DNA of 64,000 bases from Pontibacter ruber (GTDB lineage Bacteria > Bacteroidota > Bacteroidia > Cytophagales > Hymenobacteraceae), in assembly GCF_023630205.1 (NCBI RefSeq), contig NZ_JALPRR010000003.1, forward strand, positions 434,001 to 498,000, in the 5' to 3' direction. Shown here piece after piece: positions 43,653-53,264 of the stretch (position 1 is its first letter; each line of letters starts with the position of its first letter). Below the pieces are notes generated by a model. The model did not search any database, was not told the DNA's origin, and saw only the letters and a list, made by a program, of their open reading frames with translations. The position numbers and the translations under genes were made by a program.

Positions 43653-44474
43653 TCAGTCTGGTTTTGTATGGCTAAATTCGTTGAGTACGCTTGCCAGTTC
43701 CCGCTGGTAATCCGGGTTCTCGTTCATGCCGTTGTGTCCCTGTCCCTGCAGTATGATCACTTTATCCTTTGGTTTCAAGTGCGGCCTTAATTTCTCTGAA
43801 GAGCCCTGGTAAATGATCTCGTCCGCATCACCATGGAAAAGCACGACAGGGGCGCGTGTTTGCTCAACAAAGCGGTACGTCTCGAATTTATACTTTAGCA
43901 GAAAGGCAGGTACAAACGGGTAGAGGCTCTGCATCAGATCAGCGAGGCTGTAATACGGCGCCTGCAGGATCAGGAGTTTAGGGCTATTGGCAGCGGCAAG
44001 CATGGCCGCCGCTGCTGTTCCGATCGAGTACCCGGCAACTATTGTGTTGTCTTCGTTATACCTCGTTTTCATGTGATCGTAGGCAGTCTGCACGTCTTCG
44101 TAAAACTGTTTCTCGCTGCTTATTTTCCCTTCGCTTTTGCCGTAGCCGCGGTAGTCAAGCACAAAAATATCGTAGTTCAGGTTGGTATAGGTTGGCGCAA
44201 TCCAGCCCCAGGAATCAACCGAACCTGCATTGCCGTGCAGGTAAAAGACCAGCCCCTTGGGTGCAGCAGCTTTGAAAAGTATACCGTGCAGCCTGGCCCC
44301 ATCCCTGGCGGGTATAAAGATCTCTTCAAATTCCTGATCAAAGCTAAACCGATGTTGTTGCGGAAGCTTCTCAGGGAAAAAGATCAGGCTCTCCTGTTGA
44401 AAAGATAAAAGGCTCATGAGCAGAAGATAAATAACTAAAAGTATACTTCCTGTGACTAGGATTTTCTTTCCCAA
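43653..44474 (-). CDS. Membrane-anchored alpha/beta hydrolase (YfhR/BEM46-like)
   Basis: 273 residues. One N-terminal helix (ILVTGSILLVIYLLLMSLLSF), then FFPEKLPQQHRFSFDQEFEEIFIPARDGARLHGILF, KGLVFYLHGNAGSVDSWG (HGN motif), IFVLDYRGYGKSEGK, nucleophile IVAGYSIGTAAAAMLAA (GYSIG), acid in FHGDADEIIYQGS and His in GQGHNGMNENPDY. This combination is characteristic of the BEM46/ABHD13-type family, anchored to the inner membrane with the catalytic part probably periplasmic or cytoplasmic depending on topology. Physiological substrate unknown. Confidence 0.85.
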   Translation of the reverse strand: MGKKILVTGSILLVIYLLLMSLLSFQQESLIFFPEKLPQQHRFSFDQEFEEIFIPARDGARLHGILFKAAAPKGLVFYLHGNAGSVDSWGWIAPTYTNLNYDIFVLDYRGYGKSEGKISSEKQFYEDVQTAYDHMKTRYNEDNTIVAGYSIGTAAAAMLAAANSPKLLILQAPYYSLADLMQSLYPFVPAFLLKYKFETYRFVEQTRAPVVLFHGDADEIIYQGSSEKLRPHLKPKDKVIILQGQGHNGMNENPDYQRELASVLNEFSHTKPD

Positions 44475-44503
44475 TATTCTTTAAGAGTATAGCCAAATGG
44501 ATG

Positions 44504-45463
44504 TTAATCATGTTCAGGGTCTCCCGCCACATGGTCGGCGTGGTATGCGTTCCGCTGGCCCAACGGTTTTTCTGCGCCAACGGTGGTGTCTTTAGCGGTC
44601 TGATGTTCCAGTTCCGAGTTGATTTCGGCGCCCAGCAGGATAATGAAACTGGTCAGGTTAAACCACAGCATCAGGATAATGACCGATGCCACCGGGCCAT
44701 ACGTTTCGTTGTAATTAGCGAAATTGTTTACATACAAGGAGAACAGGAAAGAGCCAAGCAGCCATAAGATGGTGGCGAAGGCAGATCCCCAGCTAACCCA
44801 TTTGAATTTTGGATTATCCCGGTCGGGAGCGATTTTATAGATAAGGGCTAAGCCAAGCATTACGATAACTGCCAGTAAAAGCCATCTGCCTAAACCAATC
44901 AGGGTTTTTATAACGTCGGGAAAGCCCAGTGTGTCTATGACGGCAGGAAAAGCTATTACCAGCAGCAGGCTAATGAGGCCTACAAGTATACCTGCAAAGG
45001 TAAAAAGCATGGTAAGCCCGTTCAACTTGAAAAAGCCGCGTTTGATCTCTTCATCATAAGCGATATTGATGCCTTCAAACAACGATTTTGTACCACTATT
45101 GGCACTCCATAAACTCAGAAGTATACTTAACAGAAAGCCCCAACCCAGTGTAGTGTCTGAATTTTGTACAATGCTGTGCAGCCTTTCGGTAAGCATTTCG
45201 TGTGTGTCGCGTGGCAGGTAAGCCGTCAGGTCGGAGAGGTGGCGTTCTACTTCGGCGGGCTCTGTAACAAGCCCGTAAAGGGATATGAAAGCCGCCAGCG
45301 TAGGAAACAAAGCCAGGAAAAAGTAAAAGGCGACTCCGGCAGCAACAATGCTGATGTTATCGGTGCCTACCTGTTCTTTTACCCGCAGCAACACATCTTT
45401 CCATCCGGCTTTAGGTATTTCACCCGGGCTCTTTGCTTCTCTTCCTCTGGTATTATCTTTCAT
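44504..45463 (-). CDS. YihY/virulence-factor BrkB family membrane protein
   Basis: 319 residues, six membrane helices, starting after a cytoplasmic N-terminus (GWKDVLLRVKEQVGTDNISIVAAGVAFYFFLALFPTLAAFISLYGL). SANSGTKSLFEGINIAYDEEIKRGFFKL and WVSWGSAFATILWLLGSFLFSLYV, YGPVASVIILMLWFNLTSFIILLGAEINSELE are the YihY signature blocks. The C-terminus is a hydrophilic His/Asp/Glu-rich tail (NAYHADHVAGDPEHD). Family formerly misannotated as RNase BN; actual role unknown. Confidence 0.92.
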   Translation of the reverse strand: MKDNTRGREAKSPGEIPKAGWKDVLLRVKEQVGTDNISIVAAGVAFYFFLALFPTLAAFISLYGLVTEPAEVERHLSDLTAYLPRDTHEMLTERLHSIVQNSDTTLGWGFLLSILLSLWSANSGTKSLFEGINIAYDEEIKRGFFKLNGLTMLFTFAGILVGLISLLLVIAFPAVIDTLGFPDVIKTLIGLGRWLLLAVIVMLGLALIYKIAPDRDNPKFKWVSWGSAFATILWLLGSFLFSLYVNNFANYNETYGPVASVIILMLWFNLTSFIILLGAEINSELEHQTAKDTTVGAEKPLGQRNAYHADHVAGDPEHD

Positions 45464-45670
45464 GTATACTTGCCTGTAACTTCCATAGCTTCAAACGAAG
45501 TGCAGTTTCGATGGTTAACGATTTTTGGAAATCCCTGACCTGAAACATCAACTTTGAGGAGTATGCGTAAATGAATTGATTTGAATATACCATTTATAAA
45601 AGCCTGCCAGAGTATGTTTTGAAATCAGGCTAAAGGTAGGTAAGAATAATCAGGCTATACTTTAGAAGCT

Positions 45671-47731
45671 ATGAAACAACTACTACTGCTAACATGCTTA
45701 CTGGTACTAAGTACAAATCTTTTCGGCCAGGGCAACCAGGTCCGGTATGCTGAGCTGGTAAACAGGCTGACAGATCTGAAAGCCCTGGCTGTATCGCCTG
45801 CGGCAGGAGAGGGCAGCGCCATGTGGTCAAGCTACGACCGCCGGAGCAAAGTTGACGCCAACGGGAAATTCATTTTTTGGGACGCTAACAACGATGGCTT
45901 AAGCCCGCAGTACATCCGCAAAGAAGGAAAGAATATGGTGCTGGCCGAAATGGAAGGCCCGGGAGCCATTGTGCGGATGTGGTCGGCCAGCCCGGGAAAA
46001 GGACATGTGAAAATATACATTGATGGCCAAAAGACGCCCGTAGTAGATCTGCCTTTTATCAAGTATTTCGATACTACTTCCATTCCTGCTTTTGGCTACC
46101 CGCAACTGGTGTATGAAACTGCTGCTAGAGGCTTCAATAACTACGTGCCTATTCCGTACCAGAAATCCTGTAAAATAGTGGCGGAGCCGGAGTGGGGGCA
46201 ATACTATCATTTCAATTACATCAGCTTTCCAAAAGGAACAAAGCTGGAAACTTTTACTTCAAAACTTTCTTCCGAGAACAAAGCTGCCTTAGCCAAAGTC
46301 AACCGGTTTTTTGATGATCAGCTTGAGGAGCTACCCTATACGGTGAAGGAGGCCGAGACTCGGAAGTTATCGGAAAGTATACCAGCTGGCGAAACAAAGA
46401 CCATTAAGATCAAAGGCAGAAAAGCGATCTATGCACTGAAGGCAAGCCTCATGGTAGAAGATAAAAACCGGCTGGACGAGGCGCTGCGGAAGCTGGTGCT
46501 GCAGATCCGGTGGGATGATGAAAAGGAACCTGCCGTATGGTCGCCTATCGGAGATTTTTTTGGCTCTGCTCCTGGCTATAACCTGTACAAAACCCTGCCT
46601 ATGGGCATGACAGAAGAAGCCATGTACAGCTACTGGTACATGCCTTTCGAGCAATCTGCAACCATAGACCTGATCAACAACTTCGACCAACCTGTGCAAT
46701 TATACCTTACTCTCGGACTGGAAGAGTTAAGCGGAAAGGAGGCAAACCTGAGCCGGTTCCATGCCAAATGGCACCACAACCTGGAGCCCATAGCCGACAC
46801 AGCCCGCTGGCCCGACTGGACGGTTTTGGAAACAGAAGGCAGGGGCCGTTTTCTGGGCATGTCGCTGCTGGTCTGGAACCCCAAGGGAGGCTCCAACAAG
46901 CAGTACGGCGGCGAAGGCAGTTGGTGGTGGGGCGAAGGCGACGAAAAGTTCTTTGTAGATGGAGAGAAGTTTCCGTCCACGTTCGGGACCGGTACCGAAG
47001 ACTATTTTGGCTATGCCTGGTGTATCCCCAATTATTTTACCCGCGCTTTTCACAGCCAGAACCACACCGAAGGCAACATGGGCTACCAGTCCCTCAACCG
47101 ATGGCAAATCATCGACAATGTACCGTTTCAGAAGTCTTTCAACGCCTACCTCGAGAAATATTTTCCTGATAAATGGCCCACGCAATATGCTGTTACAGCT
47201 TACTGGTATCTTGATAAAGGAGGAAAAGATTCCATTAAACCCACACCTGTCGCCGAGCTCTATGGTTTCGAAAACCGCTTTGAAGCATACCGCATGCCCG
47301 GTGTGATAGAAGGAGAAAGTATGAAAGTGGAGAAGAACACCGGTGGCTGGGAAAATACGGATTGGTTTGTAGACGAGCAGCTGTTTGATCAGGTAAGCGG
47401 GCATAAGGTGCTGATCTGGCATGGAGAGCCGAAAAAAGAGAGCAGGCTTTCTGCTGCCTTCAACATCGATCAGCCGGGAAAGTATAAACTGGCGTTGCAG
47501 GTAATAAAGTCTCCGGATGGAGGCAAATTTCAGGCGGCAGTGAACGGGCAGGCTGTAAAACAGGAGCTTAACTTTAAAAGCGAGGTTAAACCTGGCAAAG
47601 CTGAAACAATAGAGCTGGGTACTTTTGATCTGAAGCAGGGAAAGCAGGTACTGGAATTTAGCTGGATTCCATCGAAGTCTGGCCAGAATCTGATGATCGA
47701 TTTCATAGACCTAGAAGCTGTTCAGCAATAG
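45671..47731 (+). CDS. GH172-type (DUF2961) glycoside hydrolase with C-terminal domain
   Basis: 686 residues. Signal peptide QLLLLTCLLVLSTNLFG. The DUF2961/GH172 core contains MWSSYDRRSK, ILAEMEGPGAIVRMW-like LAEMEGPGAIVRMWSASPG, WGQYYHFNYISFPKGT and FGTGTEDYFGYAWCIP (about residues 436-451) with the acidic residue of the active site. GH172 enzymes act on D-arabinan or fructofuranose-containing oligosaccharides. An extra C-terminal beta domain (about 560-686, GKYKLALQVIKSPDGGKFQAAVNG) looks like a carbohydrate-binding-type module. Exported; no transporter or other CAZyme in the vicinity. Confidence 0.87.
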   Translation: MKQLLLLTCLLVLSTNLFGQGNQVRYAELVNRLTDLKALAVSPAAGEGSAMWSSYDRRSKVDANGKFIFWDANNDGLSPQYIRKEGKNMVLAEMEGPGAIVRMWSASPGKGHVKIYIDGQKTPVVDLPFIKYFDTTSIPAFGYPQLVYETAARGFNNYVPIPYQKSCKIVAEPEWGQYYHFNYISFPKGTKLETFTSKLSSENKAALAKVNRFFDDQLEELPYTVKEAETRKLSESIPAGETKTIKIKGRKAIYALKASLMVEDKNRLDEALRKLVLQIRWDDEKEPAVWSPIGDFFGSAPGYNLYKTLPMGMTEEAMYSYWYMPFEQSATIDLINNFDQPVQLYLTLGLEELSGKEANLSRFHAKWHHNLEPIADTARWPDWTVLETEGRGRFLGMSLLVWNPKGGSNKQYGGEGSWWWGEGDEKFFVDGEKFPSTFGTGTEDYFGYAWCIPNYFTRAFHSQNHTEGNMGYQSLNRWQIIDNVPFQKSFNAYLEKYFPDKWPTQYAVTAYWYLDKGGKDSIKPTPVAELYGFENRFEAYRMPGVIEGESMKVEKNTGGWENTDWFVDEQLFDQVSGHKVLIWHGEPKKESRLSAAFNIDQPGKYKLALQVIKSPDGGKFQAAVNGQAVKQELNFKSEVKPGKAETIELGTFDLKQGKQVLEFSWIPSKSGQNLMIDFIDLEAVQQ

Positions 47732-48029
47732 CCCTTACTGCTAAGAAGACAAAGTATAAATGGCTTCAGACTGGATGTTTTCTGCTGATACTTTAGTGAT
47801 GGCGGGTGAGGTCAGTGGATATACATAGCAGAGCAATTTTTTTCATACACATTGAATGTCTAAAAGGACACTGAAAAGGTATCAGGTTTGCAGGAGGAGC
47901 AATGCTGAAACAGGATAAATACTGATAAAAAATCGGTGTTTGTCCCCGGAGAGCGTTAAATCTTGTTCGTTACCTTTATAAAACATTTCGGTCTGATGAT
48001 CAGTCTCAAATCCCCGGAAAACAAAAAAT
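47732..48029. other. Intergenic region after the GH172-type gene
   Basis: 298 bases with one AAGTATA copy (47752). No terminator hairpin or gene recognised. Confidence 0.4.
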
Positions 48030-48317
48030 ATGGTAGAGAATGTGTCGCAGGTTTTGGAGAAGTTTGAAGGTTTGGTGAAAGACGGGAAAATAACCGCTTT
48101 CCGGGTAGCTGTAGCTGACGAATGCCTTCAGATAAAAGCCGTCAACAATCCGTTGCAGCAGATAGTGCCTCTGTCCCAAGACATATACGAATCCCTTCAT
48201 ACGTTCTTTCATGGGGTTGGTCAGATTGCCAACGAATCACACGATTACGCAAACCTTAAAAGCTTCGTCAACACCAGGGTAATGCTCGACAAATTGCTAA
48301 GCCAAGGCCGTAGCTAA
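48030..48317 (+). CDS. Small soluble hypothetical protein, 95 residues
   Basis: Helical, charged: MVENVSQVLEKFEGLVKDGKITAFRVA, then VNNPLQQIVPLSQDIYESLHTFFHGVGQIANESHDYANLKSFVNTRVMLDKLL. No membrane segment, no motif I know. ATG 48030 is preceded by A-rich sequence typical of Bacteroidota initiation sites. Stands alone between long intergenic regions. Confidence 0.6.
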   Translation: MVENVSQVLEKFEGLVKDGKITAFRVAVADECLQIKAVNNPLQQIVPLSQDIYESLHTFFHGVGQIANESHDYANLKSFVNTRVMLDKLLSQGRS

Positions 48318-48626
48318 GTTCAACTCCTTTTCCTATCATTGATCATAGAGCTGCAACCGCGTGTTTTTCAAATGCAGCAGCAGTAATCTATACTTCGCGC
48401 ATCTTTCTTGTATTCTTCCTTTCCGTTTTCAGGCTTATAGTTTCAAAGTAAATAGTTCTATCTGAATATAGAGGTATCTGTTTAAAATACAATTTTTGAA
48501 ACTTTGAATCTATAGATTAGTATCTATTTAGACTTGAATTTAGTATTTGTTCAGAAGCAGGTCCTTTTACCGGATTCTGAAAAGTACTAATTCATACTTT
48601 GTTCAACACTAACTGAAAACAAACTT
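48318..48626. other. A/T-rich leader region upstream of the zinc alcohol dehydrogenase
   Basis: 309 bases. AGTTTCAAA (48439-48447) and TTTGAAACT (48495-48503) form a distant inverted repeat, followed by the perfect palindrome AATCTATAGATT (48507-48518). A/T content is well above the surroundings. Probably the promoter and regulatory region of the downstream pair. Confidence 0.45.
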
Positions 48627-49781
48627 ATGCTGGCAATGAACTACCGGGGGCCCCAGCGGGTCCGCATTGATCATAAACCTGAACCCAAGATTCTGCATCC
48701 GGAGGATGCCATCGTTCGGGTTACCCGGTCCTGTATCTGTGGGTCTGACCTTCATTTATACAATGGCAACGTACCGGATACCCGCGTGGGCACGACCTTC
48801 GGGCATGAATTTACCGGGGTTGTAGAAGAGATAGGCCCGGAGGTAACAAAACTGAAAGTAGGCGACCATGTGCTGGTGCCTTTTAACATTGCCTGCGGCA
48901 AGTGCCACTTCTGTAAACAAGGCTTGTTCGGCAACTGCCATGAATCCAACTCTCAGGCCACTGCAGTAGGAGGTATCTTCGGGTACTCGCACACTGCGGG
49001 TGGTTATGATGGGGGCCAGGCAGAATACGTGCGTGTACCTTATGCTAACGTGGGACCTACCGTGATACCCGAAGGTATGGACCCGGACGATGCCGTACTG
49101 CTGACCGACGTGGTGCCTACCGGCTACCAGGCGGCCGAAATGGGCGGCATTCAGCCCGGCGACACCGTTGTGATTTTCGGAGCTGGTCCGATTGGTATTA
49201 TGGCTGCTAAATGCTCGTGGCTGTTCGGAGCCGGCCGCGTTATCGTGATCGACAAGATTGATTATCGCCTGGAGTTTGTCCGCAACTATGCAAACTGCGA
49301 GGCCTACAACTACAAAGAGATGGATGATCCGGTGGTGTTCGTCAAGAAAACCACCGACTGGATGGGGGCCGACGTAGTGATTGACGCCGTAGGTGCGGAA
49401 GCTACGGGTAACGCGATGCAAAGCATTACGGGCCGAAAGCTCCTGTTGCAGGCAGGCTCTGCTACGGCGCTGCACTGGGCCATCAACTCGGTAAAAAAGG
49501 GCGGTATTGTTTCTATTGTGGGTATTTACGGGCCTACTGATAACCTTGTGCCAATTGGCAACGTGGTGAACAAAGGCATTACCATCCGGGCTAACCAGGC
49601 CTCCGTGAAGCGCCTGCTGCCAAGGTTGATCGACCATGTGATGAACGGAGTTTTGAACCCGAAAGCGATCATTACGCACCGCATTCCGCTGGAAGATGTA
49701 GCCGATGGTTACCGCATCTTCTCCGATAAACTGGACAACTGCATCAAGCCGGTTCTTATTCCGCCATCAGCCAGAATTTAA
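48627..49781 (+). CDS. Zinc-dependent alcohol dehydrogenase (glutathione-independent formaldehyde-dehydrogenase-like)
   Basis: 384 residues. Catalytic zinc ligands CICGSDLHLY and FGHEFTGVV; structural-zinc cysteines CGKCHFCKQGLFGNC (about 91-105), complete set of four. The Rossmann fold VVIFGAGPIGIMAAKCSWLFGAGRVIVID is followed by an insertion typical of the formaldehyde-dehydrogenase branch (YKEMDDPVVFVKKTTDWMGADVVIDAVGAEATG). NAD-dependent oxidation of an alcohol or aldehyde hydrate expected. The next gene starts 15 bases downstream, so the pair is an operon. Confidence 0.9.
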   Translation: MLAMNYRGPQRVRIDHKPEPKILHPEDAIVRVTRSCICGSDLHLYNGNVPDTRVGTTFGHEFTGVVEEIGPEVTKLKVGDHVLVPFNIACGKCHFCKQGLFGNCHESNSQATAVGGIFGYSHTAGGYDGGQAEYVRVPYANVGPTVIPEGMDPDDAVLLTDVVPTGYQAAEMGGIQPGDTVVIFGAGPIGIMAAKCSWLFGAGRVIVIDKIDYRLEFVRNYANCEAYNYKEMDDPVVFVKKTTDWMGADVVIDAVGAEATGNAMQSITGRKLLLQAGSATALHWAINSVKKGGIVSIVGIYGPTDNLVPIGNVVNKGITIRANQASVKRLLPRLIDHVMNGVLNPKAIITHRIPLEDVADGYRIFSDKLDNCIKPVLIPPSARI

Positions 49782-49796
49782 AGAAAGAGAACGATT

Positions 49797-50366
49797 ATGG
49801 AAAATAGAGCTAAAGATTATTCGCATATAAAAGGGTGGGGTATAGATGCCGATCCGAAGAACGATCCGACATACCCCATGAAGCATCGTACCGATGCCGA
49901 ACAGACAGGCTACAGCTGGCCTCGGCCGACGCAGCAGCCCGAAACTGTGGAAGTGTTGCATTCCATCGAGCGTCCGAATGTAAGCGCAGTGTTTGGTACC
50001 TCTGTACCGCCCAGCGGCCTGAGCGGCATGATCCGGCGCCTTGCTTTTAAGGACAGCGAGTCGAGCTACGGACACTGGTTGCCCCTGCTTATTGCCGACC
50101 GGGTGAATGTGGTAGAAGGCATCATAGATGACCTGAGCCGCGGTAAGGTGCCGAACATTTTTGCGGAGAAAGGCATGGCAGCGGAATGGAAGTATAACAA
50201 GACCAGCTTCTTTACCAAACTGGCTGTTACAGCGCTCATTACGACGGCTGCCATCTCCATGCTTACCGGGGGTAAGAAGAAAAAGAAGTCGAAGAAGAAG
50301 CGCTTCGGCAAGTATGGCAGCTACAGCACCTATGGCCGTGATTATCAGTCAGAGCCATTGATGTAA
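49797..50366 (+). CDS. Uncharacterised protein encoded with the zinc alcohol dehydrogenase
   Basis: 189 residues. N-terminal half hydrophilic with GWGIDADPKNDPTYPMKHRTDAEQTGYSWPRP, a middle domain (SGMIRRLAFKDSESSYGHWLPLLIADRVNVVEGIIDDLSRG), then one hydrophobic stretch (LAVTALITTAAISMLTGG, about 141-158) and a strongly basic Lys/Arg tail (KKKKKSKKKRFGKYG). It may be a membrane-associated partner. I recall this protein type beside the same dehydrogenase in related bacteria; no function known. Ends 70 bases before a terminator shared with the convergent transporter. Confidence 0.7.
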   Translation: MENRAKDYSHIKGWGIDADPKNDPTYPMKHRTDAEQTGYSWPRPTQQPETVEVLHSIERPNVSAVFGTSVPPSGLSGMIRRLAFKDSESSYGHWLPLLIADRVNVVEGIIDDLSRGKVPNIFAEKGMAAEWKYNKTSFFTKLAVTALITTAAISMLTGGKKKKKSKKKRFGKYGSYSTYGRDYQSEPLM

Positions 50367-50433
50367 CAAGTTGCAAGCTGCCAACCGGTGCCTGTTCTGC
50401 AGGAAAATACTTGCAAGGCTAACCGGTGCTTAA

Positions 50434-50492
50434 AAGTAAAAGCCCCATCCTAAAACATGAAACTTGTTGCAGGATGGGGCTTTTTATACTTA
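50434..50492. terminator. Bidirectional terminator between the ADH pair and the MFS gene
   Basis: AAAAGCCCCATCCT (50438-50451) pairs with AGGATGGGGCTTTT (50471-50484) over a 19-base loop, T-run following; two TATACTT copies overlap the right edge. Confidence 0.85.
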
Positions 50493-50503
50493 TACTTTCA
50501 GGA

Positions 50504-51646
50504 TCAGGCAAGTGCTTTTTCCAGCTTAAAGAAGGACCTGGAGATTGGGATGAGCATGATACCAGCAAAGGCAAACGCAATAAACGATACTTTCAGGTTA
50601 AAGGCATGAGCCAGGTAGCCGATCATCGGAGGGCCGATCAGCATACCCACGATACCAAAAGTGGCGATCAGGGAAATAGCAATACCCGGCGAATACTTCG
50701 TGGAGGCTCCGGCTAAGGTATAGGTCATCGGGATAACGGCTGCCGTCCCAAAACCAACCAGCGAGAAGCCAACCATGGCCGGCCAAAAGCTTGGGAAAGC
50801 AATGGACAGGCAAATGCCCGTAAAGATCAGGGCGGCGCTCAGCACGTAGGTTCTGGCCATTCCGAGCCTTTCGATGATACGGTCTGAAATAAAACGGGAA
50901 AGCGCCATAAACGACATGAAGATCAGGTAGCCGGCCGTGAACACTTCTTCTCTTACCACCTGCTGAAAGTAGATGCCGCTCCAGTCGAACATACCGCCTT
51001 CACATACGGCAGCAAAAAATACGAGCAGGCCCAGGTATAAAATGTAAGGGTCCGGCTTTCCGAAAGCCAGTTTGTTGCCTGAGGTGGAGCGGTCATTACG
51101 CAGCATAAACCGGAAGGAAAGCAAAGCAGCCACTACACTTACCACTGCTACCGAAGTTAAGTGGGGCACCATTTCTACTTTTAAGGAAACCAGCAAGGTG
51201 GTGAAGGCTACACCTACAATACCGCCAGTGCTCCACAGCCCGTGAAACGAGCCATTTATCTTCTTTTCGGACTGCTTCTGTAGCGTGATGGCCTGCGTGT
51301 TCACCGATATGTTGAATATCCGCATGCTCAGCGAGAACAGGAACAGGGCGATCACTAAGGTAAACGAGGAGTTTGCCAGACCGATAAAAGAAAGGCAGAT
51401 CGAGTTTAACAGGAAAGCTACGGTCAAAGGTATCCTGGTCTCGAACCGGGATACAAGCCAGCCCGACAAAGGGAGCCCGATCAGGGAGCTCACCGGCATG
51501 GTCAGGAGAATGGTACCCAGTTCTGCCTCGTTCAGGCTTAAAGCCGATTTGATGGTAGGTATCCGGGAGGCCCAACTGGAAAAATTGAAACCGGAAAGGA
51601 AAAAGAATATACTAAGCGAAATACGCTGTTGGGTAAGTAATTGCAT
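50504..51646 (-). CDS. MFS transporter
   Basis: 380 residues from ATG 51646 (MQLLTQQRISLSIFFFLSGF); the frame extends seven codons upstream but that leader is not needed. Twelve membrane helices. The first loop region WASRIPTIKSALSLNEAELGTILLTMPVSSLIGLPLSGWLVSRFETR and the second-half FMSFMALSRFISDRIIERLGMARTYVL fit the FucP/YbjJ-like subgroup, probable sugar or drug efflux. The substrate is unknown. Orphan gene, convergent with the ADH operon. Confidence 0.88.
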   Translation of the reverse strand: MQLLTQQRISLSIFFFLSGFNFSSWASRIPTIKSALSLNEAELGTILLTMPVSSLIGLPLSGWLVSRFETRIPLTVAFLLNSICLSFIGLANSSFTLVIALFLFSLSMRIFNISVNTQAITLQKQSEKKINGSFHGLWSTGGIVGVAFTTLLVSLKVEMVPHLTSVAVVSVVAALLSFRFMLRNDRSTSGNKLAFGKPDPYILYLGLLVFFAAVCEGGMFDWSGIYFQQVVREEVFTAGYLIFMSFMALSRFISDRIIERLGMARTYVLSAALIFTGICLSIAFPSFWPAMVGFSLVGFGTAAVIPMTYTLAGASTKYSPGIAISLIATFGIVGMLIGPPMIGYLAHAFNLKVSFIAFAFAGIMLIPISRSFFKLEKALA

Positions 51647-51753
51647 TCTGGTAAAATAAGAGCGCAAAGATGCGCATAAAATTCCGTTGTAGGTACAAAA
51701 GTTTATACCTGTTTAATTTAACAACCTGTTTGAAAGAGCGATAACAGCACCAG

Positions 51754-53150
51754 TCAGGTGCCCCACGGGTACATGTCTGGCGGTTCGTTCCGTACAGTGA
51801 TCTTCTCGATCGGGCGCAGGGCATTGGTGCGGTCAATGTACACGAAGGCATCGTAGCGTTTGGGTATGACAGAGGGTACGTAGTTGCCCAGGTGCTCATA
51901 CTCGGGGTTGTACACCACCCCAATAGCACGATGGCCTACGGAGCGGTTGAGGAGTTTTTCTTCCCTAATGTTTTTGGAAAGTATGATCTTATCGGCCGGG
52001 CTGAGCTGGTGCAGTAAATGTTCCCGGCTGCCTTCTGTGGCAGGCGGCACTTCTATCTTTTTCATGGGTGCGCCCCACTTTTGCGCCGCTATAACAGAGC
52101 CGCTGTACGAGCCGAAACCAACTATAAACACTTTTTCATCCCCGTACTCCTTCCGCGCAAGCTGGCCCACGTTCACCTCACCGGCTGCGGCCATGTTGGT
52201 GTAGCGGGCGTCGCCTACGTGGGTGTTGTGCTGCCAGACTATGGCCTTGGAATTTGGCCCATGGAAATCGAGCAGGCGTTTGAGGGTTTGCATCATGTGA
52301 TGGTCGCGGATGTTCCAGGAGGCGGAGTTGCTGCTGACTGCCGTGCGGTAATACCGCTCGCCGTTGAGGGCTACCAATGCGTTCTGCTCTGCTACAAACT
52401 GCGCTTCGGTCTTAGCCTTTTCTGCTGACTGGGTTTGTTGTTCCATGGCTTTCCAGAGGCGGTTGGTCTCGGCCCTGCAGTTGGCATCGGCCTTGGCTAC
52501 GGCTTCGGCGTATTGCATGGCATCGGCACTGAACGGCTGAAAGCACTGGTGTACCTGCTTTGCGGCTTTCACGAGCGCCTGATCTCCTTTTATGTGGGGC
52601 ATAAGCTCAGTCATGGATTCCCAGAGGCAGTATACATCCAGGCCAAAGAAGCCTGCTTTATCTGCTGACGGTTTGCCCTGGTTGTACTTGTTGAGCCAGG
52701 TTACCAGCGAAGCGACCTCGTGGTTGCCCCACATCCAGGTAGGCCATCTGTTGTACTGCCTGAGTAGGGCAACGGTGGCAGCGCTGTCGCGCAGCTCGCC
52801 TTTAATGTATTGGTTCACCCGGTACGAGTCAGCCCATTCGCCTTCCACCGCTATAAAATCAAAGCCTTTTTCCTGCAGTAGCCGCTTGCTGATGGCTGCA
52901 CGTCAGGTATAATACTCTGCTGTGCCATGCGAGGCCTCGCCCAGCAACACCACCCGTGCGTCCCCGATCTCTTGTAGCAGTATGTCCAGGTCCTGCTCGC
53001 TACGGAGCGGGTGGTTGGGTATGGTTAGCGTAACGGTCTTTGCTGCTTTCTGCCCTTGTTGCTGTGGGGGGGGGTGCTGCACCCAAGCGGCACAAGCCAC
53101 AACAGCAGCAATACCAAACTCCACCGGCCTTGTCGTTTCAAAATATGCAT
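51754..53150 (-). pseudogene. Erythromycin-esterase-family lipoprotein gene, doubly disrupted
   Basis: Minus-strand reading: ATG 53150 begins a lipoprotein signal (MHILKRQGRW, hydrophobic LVLLLLWL, lipobox PLGC) that ends out of frame after a C9 run (53066-53074). The mature part resumes in another frame (TVTLTIPNHPLRSEQDLDIL; GDARVVLLGEASHGTAEYYT) and meets an in-frame TGA at 52903-52905 where a Trp codon TGG is expected, continuing as RAAISKRLLQEKGFDFIAVEGEWADSYRVNQYIKG to the stop at 51754. The EASHG and VEGEW motifs are the family's catalytic region. One C more (C10) or two fewer would rejoin signal and mature frames. Two lesions favour a pseudogene. Confidence 0.85.
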
Positions 53151-53264
53151 ACAGCACCTCCCATGGTTAAGGTAAATTTTATTCTTATACATGCTGCTGA
53201 GTTGCAGCATCAATCTGGCTTATGAGCTGAACTGACGCTGATGCAGCCGTTCATACTTCGATTT

